Positions 9,480 to 19,090 of a stretch of 21,933 nucleotides of DNA are shown in pieces. Numbering within the stretch: the first letter of the stretch is position 1; each line of letters opens with the position of its first letter. This DNA comes from Cerioporus squamosus. Its lineage: Eukaryota; Basidiomycota; Agaricomycetes; Polyporales; Polyporaceae. The position numbers and the translations under genes were made by a program. Below the pieces are notes generated by a model. It was given only the letters and a program-made list of their open reading frames with translations. It was not told where the DNA came from and did not search any database. The DNA is taken from NCBI GenBank assembly GCA_022592435.1, contig JABYQS010000455.1:1-21933 (forward strand), given 5' to 3'.

Positions 9480-10114
9480 TGGTGAGGATGCAGTCTAGTG
9501 CACTTCGTGACCTCACGGCGCTAGGTGCAGGGGTGTGCGTTGCGCTGGCGTGGCGGCCGACTGGGGGAGAGAGATGGGCTGAGGAAGAAGAACCGTCGAT
9601 CCAAGCCGTCATGACGGGTGATGTTGCTTGAGGCTTGATCGTGCCTGCTGACGGTGAGACTGCGCTCGAGTACATACAGCGTAGCCCATGCTTCAAACCA
9701 CATTCACAGCGTCAGATCTCTTGCCTCGACTCGGACACAAAGTGCGCGGGCCCTTCGAAACGTTTTGCAAGATTGAGATTTCAGCAAGACCCCCGAGTCG
9801 TCGACGTCGTCGGTTCTGGCAGGTGCGACTCGGTCAGTGCACTGAGAGATCTTGAGTCCTTGAGCAGCCGCAAACGGACTGACGGGTCTCGCACGAGCAA
9901 ATCATCGATGCTCCCCTGCAGGGCCGGGCTGAGTGCATATGCATGTCCAGGACGGTTCGCCATCCGACCAGGCTGGAAGTCAACGAGCCGCGAGCGACCG
10001 TACGTCGTCGAAAGCGCGATCGGTACCGGTGACGCGTCGCGGGGCAACACCTCCCGGTTACGCTGCCGGACAGCACAGTGCACGTGCGCCTGTGGGCTCC
10101 TGTGTCTGCGACAT

Positions 10115-10740
10115 GGACATGCAAGCGGACAGCGCAAGGAGCAAGAGCAAGGAACAGGTCGACACAGCGACGACCGCAGCCATCGCCAGACTCCGCAAAG
10201 AGCGAGGAAGGAGCAGGGAGCAGGTTGAAACGGTGGCGAGCGCAGCGTCCCCGGGTGTGTGCTGGCCATCCATGTAAGTTGGTCATCGGCGGACTCCGCA
10301 AACAGCGAATCTGCCAGCGGACAGCGCAAGGAGCAGGGAGCAAGGAGCAAACTTGGGAAACGACAACGAGCGCACCCTCCCGTCCCGTCTGCGCACGCTG
10401 AGCATTCTTGTACGTCGGTCATCGATCATCGCCGGACTCCACGCGCCACGATGAATAGCGAGCTTGCCAGCATACAGCATACAGCATACAGCGGACGGCG
10501 CGAGGAGCAGGGAGCAGGGATCAGGGCGCAGGGCGCAGGAAACAGTACTAGTGACGAGCTGGTGCAACGTGCAACGCGCTCCGACCCGTCCTGCGCTGGT
10601 CATTTGCGTTCGTGGTCATCGCCGGACTCCGCGAAGGACGACGGAAGGAGCAAGGAGCAAGGAGCAAGGAGCAGGGAGCAGGTCGAAACGGTGAAGCGTG
10701 CTCCGCCCCGTCCCTGCGCTGGTCATCGCCGCGAATAGCG
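10115..10740. repeat. Degenerate minisatellite with GGAGCAR core
   Basis: The region consists of about five irregular units of 100-190 bases. Each unit holds a G/A-rich run built on a 7-base step GGAGCAA/GGAGCAG (clear at 10137-10158, 10206-10222, 10330-10350, 10505-10520 and 10638-10683), then GCAGGTYGAAACG or a decayed form, a GC-rich spacer, and a TCATCGCCGGACTCCGC segment (near 10181, 10284, 10427, 10617; decayed at 10723). Open frames of 100-210 codons cross it on both strands, but they are translations of the repeat (Ser-Leu-Leu-Leu-Ala-Pro on minus, Lys-Glu-Gln on plus) and not genes. Confidence 0.8.
10471..10492. repeat. CATACAG triplet tandem repeat
   Basis: Three perfect tandem copies of the 7-mer CATACAG lie inside the minisatellite block. 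Confidence 0.85.
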
Positions 10741-12084
10741 AGGATGCTCCGAGCCGGCCGCGACTTTCGTCGTCTCGGCGGAGCAGCCCTCTGAGCCGCC
10801 GCATGCACGGTGAGGTGACGCGCCTCCCTGGTGGTGCGCGTCGGAGAGGAGCGAGCGCACGCGCGATCCTTCCTGACTAGTGCTAGTGAGTGCTCACATG
10901 CATCCGAGTCTCGACAACGTACACGTACCCCGAGTATACGGCGGAACTGTGCCACTGCCTGGCAATCATGCATCATGCACTGTCATGACGCGGTCCCATC
11001 GACATATGCATCTGGATTCTGGAGCTGTACGCGTAGTGCGCACCCCGAGCGGACGGTGTCGGGCCCCGGCTCCCAAGTAAGTACGCGTATACTGTACAGA
11101 GATGGCGCGCACGGCGATCCTCCCGCGGTCGCACGCCCGGATCAGGGAGCGCACGCTACCCCACACGGAGAGCCCGCGGTTCGCGGATATGAACGTCAGA
11201 GCTTGTGCCAGCATTGTATGGTCCGGAAGCCGAGGTAAGCAGGCACAGCACTGAGAACTGAGAGCTTCAAGTGCGCAGTGCCGAGTCGAGGACGGGTCGA
11301 TCCCGCGAGGAAGGGAGGCCAGGCCCAGGAGGACGGTGCGGCCCTTGCCCCTGGCCGCTCCCTGGGTGCCTCGAAGATGCGACGGAGCGGGACAGAGGCT
11401 GTGAACGCCATGTATGTGCGTACGTGCGTGGGGCAGACAGACGTGCGACGTGAAACAAGGAGGAGGGGCGAGTTGCATTTAGTAGGCAGGAGTGTCAGTG
11501 TGGCGTGCAGGCGTCGAGTGGGGCCTGGGTCGGGCGGGGTTAGAAGCTGCCACTGAGCGAGGCGGATGCAGATGCGGAGCAGAGAGAGGACCTGGGCGGA
11601 GATGAGAGTCCTCTCCCGGGGTGCTGTACGCGCACACGTCGGCGACCCAGGGGCGAACGGAGGAGACGTATGTACGCATCGGCGCATAGATCTGAGGACA
11701 AGACACGCCAGTCTGCGACTCAGCGAACGAGGCGGCGAAAGCGGGGGTGACAGACCTCAGGCTGGCCTGGACCGCGCGGACGAGATGCGGACGGTTTCGC
11801 ACCGTGTTGAGTGTGGCGCAGGGGGCTCCTCCGCTTGCAGCCTTGCGCCGTGAGCTGACCGACGTGGGCGGTGCAGAGGGTATTGGGGCCGATGACGGAG
11901 CAGTGTCGCGCACGGACAGCCAGCGCCGCACACGCCTCCCGACTCCCGACTCCCGAGCGGACGGCGGGGAATGAACAGATGGCAGAAGCCGACAGGCACC
12001 GCAAGGCCTGGAGCGCCATCCGCGGCTGTTTCTCAGCACGTGGAGTCCATTATACCGCTTCCCGATCCGGATTTCTCGCCGTCG

Positions 12085-12091
12085 ATATATA
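12085..12091 (+). promoter_or_regulatory. TATA box of the phosphatase gene
   Basis: ATATATA lies 71 bases before the phosphatase start codon, followed by a C/T-rich run and a CACAACACACACC leader just before the ATG. This arrangement (TATA, pyrimidine run, CA-rich start) is typical of well-expressed basidiomycete promoters. The position is seen; its activity is inferred. Confidence 0.6.
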
Positions 12092-12161
12092 CCGTCCTTT
12101 TTCTGGCGGGATCTGCACTCGTCTGCCCCCATCGCCCTGCTGCACTCGCACAACACACACC

Positions 12162-12811
12162 ATGATCCGCTTCGACAACGTTCCGCCCGAGGTGATGCAG
12201 GCCATGTGCACGCCCATGCACCTCATCATCCCTGCCTCTCCCCAGCAGCACACCGGCGCTCTCTACCTCGGCTCCTTCTCTGCCATCCTCGACCCAACTC
12301 TCCTCTCCGCCAACCGCATCCAGGCTCTCGTCCAGGTCCTCGATGCGCCCTGGCTGCCCTCCGTCGAGGCCCACGCCGCGCAGGGCAACAAGCTCGAGTG
12401 CTACCGCCTCGACATCCTCGACAGCACCTCCGCCGACCTCCGTCCACACCTCGAGGCCACCGTGCGCTGGATAGACGACAGACTCCGTCGCGGCATTAAC
12501 GTCCTCGTACACTGCCAACAGGTGCGTACCCCTGCGCGCTTCGCGCCCCTTTTTCTCCTCTCTTACTCATCCTCACCCATCTCTCCCTTCCTTTCCCGTA
12601 GGGCGTGTCGCGCTCCGCCGCCGTTGTGATCGCCTACCTCATCTACACTCACAATATGTCCTACGACTCCGCCTTCGACCTCGTCAAGCGCAAGCGCGCC
12701 TGCATAAAGCCCAACTCCGGCTTCGTCCGCTGCCTCCAGGACTGGGAGAAGCAGTGGCGCCTCGTGCCCCAGCGTCCGAACATGCGTCGCGCCAGCACGA
12801 CCCCCTCATGA
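12162..12811 (+). CDS. Dual-specificity protein phosphatase
   Basis: Exons are 12162-12521 and 12602-12811, giving 189 residues; the 80-base intron splits the active-site loop. The joined sequence reads HCQQGVSRSAA, the HCxxGxSRS signature of dual-specificity phosphatases, with the nucleophilic Cys at residue 118 and the phosphate-binding Arg at 124. The general acid is probably Asp 87 in YRLDILD. Upstream, GALYLGSFSAILD is the usual start of the catalytic domain, and AFDLVKRKRACIKPNSGFVRCLQDWEKQW is the usual end. The protein is little more than the catalytic domain, with no MAPK-docking or other added domain, so it is an atypical small DUSP. Its substrate, probably a phospho-Tyr/Thr protein, cannot be told. 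Confidence 0.93.
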
Positions 12812-13525
12812 CGCGTCCCGCCCTCCTTTTGGACGTTCGCAATGCTTGCGTCGGGCCATTGTTTCTTGCCTCCTACCGCCGCCGATGGGGATGACACGCG
12901 GACCTCGACCGGCCCCCGGTGGAGCGGCGGCGGATACACAGGTCGGTCGCCCCACCTCTTACCCCTCTCCTCCCCCCACGTCCTCCCGCGTCCGTGTCCT
13001 CTCTCCCCCACCGCAGCCGCGCCTTCTCGAAGCCGCGGACTCGCAGACTGGCTGCGAGCACCCAGCTCGCGCCACTCCCCCGACTCCGCCCTCCATCCCG
13101 GGTACGCGCGCGCGCGTACGAAGAAAAGAAAATCGAGAAAACCATATCCGCGGGGTCCTCGCGCAGGCTCCACCGTCGGGCTACCGACACGCCATGCGCC
13201 ACCATGTACTGTACTTATGTATGTACCACCATCTTCATGCTACCATCGCTCGACTCGCATACGGATCCACACATCTACCATACAGTCTGTCCTGGTTATT
13301 CGTCGTCCTCGGCTCCATGCTTCATTTCTTGTGAGGTTTTTCTTTTTCGTCGCGCCGGACGTCCGTCCCCCGTCTCACGTCTCCCCCTGCCTTCCGTCTC
13401 GTATCTTCCCACCTTCCCTGACCGGAGTCGCGCCTTTGGTGCGATTGCGATCGCGACTGGGACCGGGACCGGGACGATCTCTCGATCCGCACCCTATCAC
13501 CTACTTACCCACTTGCCCACCCACT

Positions 13526-13547
13526 CAGACAGACAGACAGACAGACG
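13526..13547. repeat. (CAGA)n microsatellite
   Basis: Five tandem CAGA units. Confidence 0.9.
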
Positions 13548-13662
13548 TCCTGCCGCTTTCGGTTCTCCACCCTTCCTTCCCCGTTTGTCGTTCTTCTTGG
13601 CAACGTTCTGTTCCGAGCACCGTTCCCCGTACCTGCACGTGTGTCTGTACTGACCCCACTCT

Positions 13663-13682
13663 TGTATGTATGTATGTATGTA
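13663..13682. repeat. (TGTA)n microsatellite
   Basis: Five tandem TGTA units, in a stretch where GTATGTA and GTACTT words are frequent. Confidence 0.9.
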
Positions 13683-14131
13683 CTTGCCCCTTGTATTGCT
13701 ATCGCTATCGCTGCTTCGTCCCTTCGGAGTGTGAGCAGCATCGGTTTGTTCACTCGTGTCTTGTTGATCTATCCACACCAGTCGACGCCGTGTATCCCCC
13801 GCACGCATCGTATCGATGTCGGCCATCCGGCATACAGGATACATATGTACCACCCATCCCGCGGTCCGCCGCGGCAAGCCTCCGAGTCCTCAATTCTGAG
13901 TTCTGAGTTCTGAGATGCCGATCCAGTGCCGATCTGCACCCCGGTTTGCGCTTCTAGATCTGTTCGTGGTTCTCTGGAGTCGTGTCGTGTCGTGTTCGCT
14001 GCTGAGTGCTGAGTACTGAGTACCAAGTGCACACACAGAACCGCGCGCACGCAACTCGTACGCCATCGTCGTCGTCCAATCAGCTACAAGCGGTGGATAT
14101 CTACATAGACTCGACAGACAACTGGGACAAG

Positions 14132-14134
<3 letters not shown>

Positions 14135-14163
<29 letters not shown>
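14135..14163. repeat. Homopolymer of 29 C
   Basis: An unbroken run of 29 C on the plus strand (G on the minus strand). Such a tract can form i-motif and G-quadruplex structures and is also a common place for miscounted bases in an assembly. Confidence 0.95.
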
Positions 14164-14600
14164 GAATAATGAATTGAGACCTCGAGCCTCGAGTCGCGTA
14201 TTCTGCAGACTTCTAAGTTCTCGCGCCCACGGAGGAGGTTTGGCCCGCCGGGCGCGCGCGCGTGGTGGTCGTGTGGCCGCGGCTTCTCGAATTCGGGGAA
14301 CAGTCTGAGTGGACAGTGGAATGCACGCGTTTGACACTTGCAGTTGGAACTTGAAGTGAGATCTTGGCGCGGCCCGGGCCCGGGAACGGCGCCGTTCTGC
14401 GATGTGGTACCCGTACTCTTCTGTTATTCTCCTTCTTCGACGCCGGAACCCGGAACAGAACTCGGGGTGATGATGAGTCGCGCAAGAAGTCGCAACGCCT
14501 GCAGCCTGAGGCCCGCGGACCAGGGGTGCGACCGCGTCTCACGGTTCACCCCAGAGTCAACGGTACCGTGTACGCCGTACTCGCTCGCCATATGCCGCGC

Positions 14601-17600
14601 GCATATGCATCGCACGTCTATGCTCACGCAGATCCTCGCTTGACTTACGCTACGTATGAAGCGTCGAGCGAGTGGAAGCTTGCATAGGGACGGCCCATAG
14701 GGGTCTGCGCACTCGCTGCGTGCGTGATGGCGCGGCAGAAGACCTGGGGTCTCGGATTCTCGCCTCTCTGCAGGGGATCAGGGTCACCAACTCCGTCCGG
14801 GCCTCGATCGAGGAGGGCTGACCTCCACAACCCAAACCCGGTCGTCACGTTCGCCGCTGTTGACCCGGTCACCGTCGCAGTGCGCTAGTAGATGGCCAGT
14901 CTGTCTGTCGGAGGCGTCGCATGCCATAGAAGGCCTAGGACGCTGGAGGAGTATGTTGTGTGACGAGGAGACCGAGGTCAAGTGAACAAGCACGGACATA
15001 TTAGTATGCACATCGCATAGACGCGGCTTCCCGCGATCCGTCCGAGTCTGCGACATGCGGCATGCCCATCTGACATACATACATGTTCGATCTGATTCTT
15101 TGGGCCTTGCAATTGTCTGATCCCCCTCAGGCTGGGCCTGGCTGTTCGAGATCCCCGATACGTACGCATCGCGGTTACTCATTCCGAGCATCCGGCCCTG
15201 GGAAACGACATAGTGTATGTACGTCTTTGTCGGGCACCTTGAGGTGCGTGCATAGCATATAGCCGTACATTGGCACTTGGATGTAGATCACGACGCTCGA
15301 GCTCGGAGAAAGACATGAACGTCTGCTTACCTCAGCCTGGGCAATTGTCTCCTGTTCAACCGGTCCATATACTCGGAGGTCTTCCGACACTCTGGCATGC
15401 CATGCGAGCGCCCGACGATGTAGCCTCAGGCCTCAGTGTTCAGCTGGATGTGCTCCCGGCCACGGCTGCAGTGCTGCATAGCACGAGCAGAGGTACGGGG
15501 CCCGACCCCGACTCCGCGAGAGCTGCGAGGAACGCGGTGCCGTGAGGCGTGAGCGCGTGCGGGCATGCCGAACCAAGATAGAAATACTTATGTATAAATG
15601 TGCTCACATGCGTTCTCAGTCCTTCATTGAACGATTCAGTGCCTGGGTGCCACGTCGAACTTGGGGAAGACCGAAAGCGGCACAAGGTGCGCCTCGCTTG
15701 CGCATGGTCTGGAGACTGGGAAGCTTTTGGACACGAACATGAGTCTCCGTGAGTCGTCCGCGTCGTCCACGAGTCTGGAAATGCGCGATCGAGATCGGCA
15801 TGCAAAACTCGGCAGCGGGAGCTGTCGGTGCCTGGGACTAGTACTCAGAGGTCCGAGTCGGCATGGGGTAAGTACCGTACGTTGCCGGTCGTAACCATGC
15901 GTGTGGTGCACACAGTGACCGCGATCGATACGTCAGAGCCACACACGTAGAACAAGGCCAGCTGCGATGCGTACCTCGGTGTTCTTTGAGCCCTTCTCGG
16001 CTCGGCAACTATGTACATACGGTGGGTGCCTTGCGAGCACAGCCGGCATCAGCATACCTATGTTAGACCTACATAACTCAGGTCACTCACCGCTGCGTTG
16101 ATCAACATGCGACAACCGCGGGCCAAATGACTCCGCCATGTGCTCGACACGACGGGAAGCCTGGTGTAATGGTGCGCTTTGGATATTGACTCCTAGAACG
16201 GTGTAGAGTACATGAGGGACACGGACGGTATACTTACTCCCCGGTACCGTGCCCGCAGACGTCCATAGCTCGTGATGTCGTATGTACCGTGCCTGGAAGT
16301 CGGCGAGCGACGATATCGGACCCACGGAATAGGGTTAGGTCTTCCAGCAGCTGGGACTCGCCTGGACCGGGGAGGTCCTGGGTCCTGAAGATGATTGGCA
16401 GCATATGGTTTGGACGCGCCAATAGACATGGGAGACGGAAATGGATGTAGGGAACATACTGCGCGTGGGGCGGACCATCGGACGACACCCTTCATGCATA
16501 GTCCTGTAGCACCAGGCGTCCGCGTCGGACCAGCCCATCGAGCGTCGCGGCGACGTGTTCCGCGAGTCCGTCAAGCGGCCGTCGCGGAGACGTCGACGGC
16601 AGGCTGAGTTCCCCGCACATGGGCAAGGCACCCCACCTCTGTCTGATGGTCTATGCATACAGAGTGCGGATATCGATGACGATGATCGTGCCGGCGGGAG
16701 ACAACTGCTCCCTGGGCAGGGCACCGACGTCCGAGCTTCTTCGAACGGGGAGATCTGCAACGTGCTGCACGGATCCTGAACACTTCCACGCTCAACGCTG
16801 GTCCGCAAGATCGGCTCAGGCCTCGGACACGCTGGAGGTCAGGCACCGTGGCCGGAAGGATGCGCGCGGGGGACGGATGTAGGACGGGTCAAGCGTCGTA
16901 CGTCCTTGCGGGGGACGGTGGTGCCTGCAACATCGATATACAATGACATAGCAAGACGGGCCTGTCCTTGCGGTTGGACAACGTGGCAGGCCCTGGGTCT
17001 GCCAGGGGCACGAACGTCGAAGCCTTGTTTGACCTGAGCTTCGACGGTCGGCCCTGAGCACGAGAGCAATATGACTGTTGACAGGCCGTAGAAGCTCGGA
17101 CTCGGTACCTGGGTACGGAGATCCCGCCGGGAGGAGAATCCGAGAAGCTTGTTTCAATTTGCAGGGAACTACGTAGGACGAGAATGCGCGAGTCGGATGC
17201 CGAGTACGGCGAGCAGATAGTATGCACCGCGTGCGTGTTACATAGTGCCACAGCGGACGATGGCGGTGAGTTTGACATCCGGATGATTGATGAGATGCGA
17301 TGCACTCGGACGGAGAGGCTGCGGTAGAGGCCGACTGGCGCGTTGCACGGCAAGATGCCCACTACTGCCGTCCGTCATTGTCAGGCCCGGGGAACAGCGG
17401 CAGGAGAAGAGACGCCATCCATGTTTCGTGTCATCGCTGCGCCGCCGTCACGTCGGACTGGTGGTGATAGCGAGCCGAACGGCGGAGAGCTGTGCGGTGT
17501 GAAGGAAAGCTATAGCACGTAAAGGCACAGCACCATGATCCTGGGAAGCACGCATAGAGGCACCGGACCAGATCAGGCAACGCAAGGACGCTATGTACTC

Positions 17601-19090
17601 CGGGAGTTCCTAGAACGGCTGCAATGCAGTTAGAATGCGAACAAGGTCATAGTTAAGATGTACTTACGTATATTGTCCCGCAGTCATTGACCAGCACGTC
17701 GGGGCTAGGCTACATGCGAAGCGGACGATCAGAGCGTCAGTGTCAGGCTGACAGCGCTGCATAATTGCTCCAGGCACCGAAGATGACGGACGAGAGCAGG
17801 CGTGGCGCGGTAGCTTGCCTGACAGCGAAGCCACGCTTGCTGAAGGCGGTCACAAGCGACGCGACCGAGCTGGGACCCAGGAGCCTGGCCACTTAAAGGC
17901 TACGGAGTTAGTGGTCGAGTGCTTCGAGCAGTTCGAACGCCGAGGGGGAAGTGGGGGCTTCGCGAAGGCCACGGGGATCTCGGGATTGCGGGAAAGGGAC
18001 GAGGATCTGCAGATGGGCGAATGCGGAGAACGCGCAGATACGGACCGACCGCGGGAGACGGCTGGTTGTGAGATGCCGACAGGATGGGACACCAGCTGGA
18101 GAGCTTGTTGTCTATTGTAGGAGGGACGGCGTGGGCGCGGGCCAATGGCAGGTAAGCGCGGAGGGTCAGGCGATAGCGAACGTGCCACCGTTTGCGGGAT
18201 ACAAGGTAGCATCTTGGAATGGCTGCAGCGTTGTTGGTGAGTGTATGAATTGGAGATAACACGCAATGGTAAGCGTGGGGTGCCGTTCGTTCCGCTGATG
18301 GAGTGTGCAGCCAGTAGGAGGGACACGAGATCTGGAGTGGGTGCTGAAGCGGGTAGAGGAGCTCTGGAACGGTTCTGGTGGCACCTGGATGGAGTACCTT
18401 GTCCAGACTGGGACCTAGAGTTAGATGGAGACGTTACGCTAGGAAGAGAAGGTGCGCCAAGTACCACTTGACCATTGTCCTTAGGTACAGAATTGACCCT
18501 GAACAGATCAACCCCGCCCAAACAAGGAGAAACGCTGTTGGCTGTGAGAACCTGATGGGGTCTGCAGGCGAAGGTGAGCTTGAAGCGTATACAAGACTTA
18601 CGGATGGCCGGGAGGGACTGGATGCATCTGACGCTCGAATAGCGGCCCTTCTGACTACGCGGATGCGAGCTCGCCAGCAACACATAGTTATGGTCCACTT
18701 TCGGGATGACTTGCGGAATACATACACCTGCTGTGCTGATCAAGCTCATACTCATGAGGATGGGCACGATCGATCGCAAGTAAGTACGACTTCGGGTGTA
18801 TGGAGATGGAGGAGGATATTACCCAGGCACAACGAACATCGCCTGAGAGCACAAATGCTTATAGTGTGAATGTACTCCCAGTGCTGTCTTGTTACTTGGC
18901 GTTGGAAACCGGACGTGGTGGTCGGGAGACAAGGACACGCTTGTTGCGCGCTAGACAAACGCACATCGCGGGTCGGGCGCCACAACGTCAACAGAGCCAA
19001 GCAGGGACCCGGCGTTGTCCGAGCCAGTGAGCGGACGAGCGACGGTCAGCGTCGACGCCGGCCAAACACCCTTCGTCACTGTCCACGACG
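14601..19090. other. No recognised gene; spliced-looking fragments on both strands
   Basis: I recognise no protein family across 4.5 kb. The sequence is less repetitive than its left neighbour and keeps mixed base composition. On the minus strand, segments between 17.7 and 14.65 kb read like exons and are bounded by consensus short introns (17667-17619; 16660-16604; 16237-16193; donor at 16090). On the plus strand a similar but weaker set lies at 17815-18869 (introns 18152-18209 and 18574-18642). No chain of exons stays open all the way, so an unknown intron-rich gene, a decayed gene and chance all remain possible. The right end must contain the promoter of the complex I gene. Confidence 0.4.
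16091..16704 (-). other. Candidate exon chain of an unrecognised gene
   Basis: Four minus-strand segments can be joined: 16704-16661, 16603-16513, 16458-16238 and 16192-16091. The first reads LSPAGTIIVIDIRTL, a clear hydrophobic beta-strand-like run. The next continues in frame over a 57-base GTATGC...CAG intron as LPSTSPRRPLDGLAEHVAAT. The join at 16512-16459 uses a weak donor (GTGCTA). The intron at 16237-16193 has a full GTAAGT donor and a CTAG acceptor, but the frame that is open on both sides of it (ADFQARYIRHHELW, then VNIQSAPLHQASRRVEHM) is not the frame that leads into 16458. The chain therefore needs one more unseen splice or is broken. I know no matching family. Confidence 0.3.

Larger units (their letters stand above)
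7616..12084. other. Gene-poor interval of 4.5 kb
   Basis: I find no gene here that I can support, apart from the promoter of the minus-strand aminotransferase at the left end and that of the phosphatase at the right end. The longest open frame, 7883-8545 (+), looks like chance, and a minus-strand frame at 7985-8200 (VWSAVDLGVDFEVLQDMQ...) reads a little more like protein but has no start or family. Much of 9000-10850 is diverged repeat. At 11090-12020 long minus-strand frames are Pro/Arg/Ser-rich and carry no motif. No tRNA or transposase is visible. Confidence 0.5.
12812..14600. other. Pyrimidine-rich spacer without recognisable gene
   Basis: The plus strand at about 12950-13620 is strongly C/T-rich, so the long open frames there (12842-13906 and overlapping ones) are Pro/Ser/Arg low-complexity translations and not convincing proteins. 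Simple repeats are common: (CAGA)n, (GTAT)n, TTCTGAG and GTCGT steps at 13890-14025, and a long C tract. The left end must hold the 3' untranslated region of the phosphatase gene. Confidence 0.5.

Noticed and set aside
9781..10422. 213-codon minus-strand open frame with Ser-Leu-Leu-Leu-Ala-Pro repeats
   Set aside because: It is a translation of the minisatellite units. The amino-acid repeats follow the DNA repeat, and both strands are open there.
10115..10740. CRISPR-like regular repeat array
   Set aside because: Unit lengths vary from about 100 to 190 bases, the repeats are degenerate, and the DNA is eukaryotic.
12842..13906. 354-codon open frame on the plus strand
   Set aside because: It lies in strongly pyrimidine-rich DNA, the product is Pro/Ser/Arg low complexity, and it overlaps several equally long frames. 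Neither motif nor start context supports a gene.
17600..17720. Resemblance of a minus-strand reading (SLRCLIWSGASM) to adenylate-forming enzymes
   Set aside because: The match is a few residues only, the expected neighbouring motifs are missing, and a second frame over the same bases looks equally protein-like.
17850..18779. 309-codon minus-strand open frame
   Set aside because: The product has no recognisable domain and a Ser/Pro/Arg bias, and the plus strand has better splice signals in the same interval.
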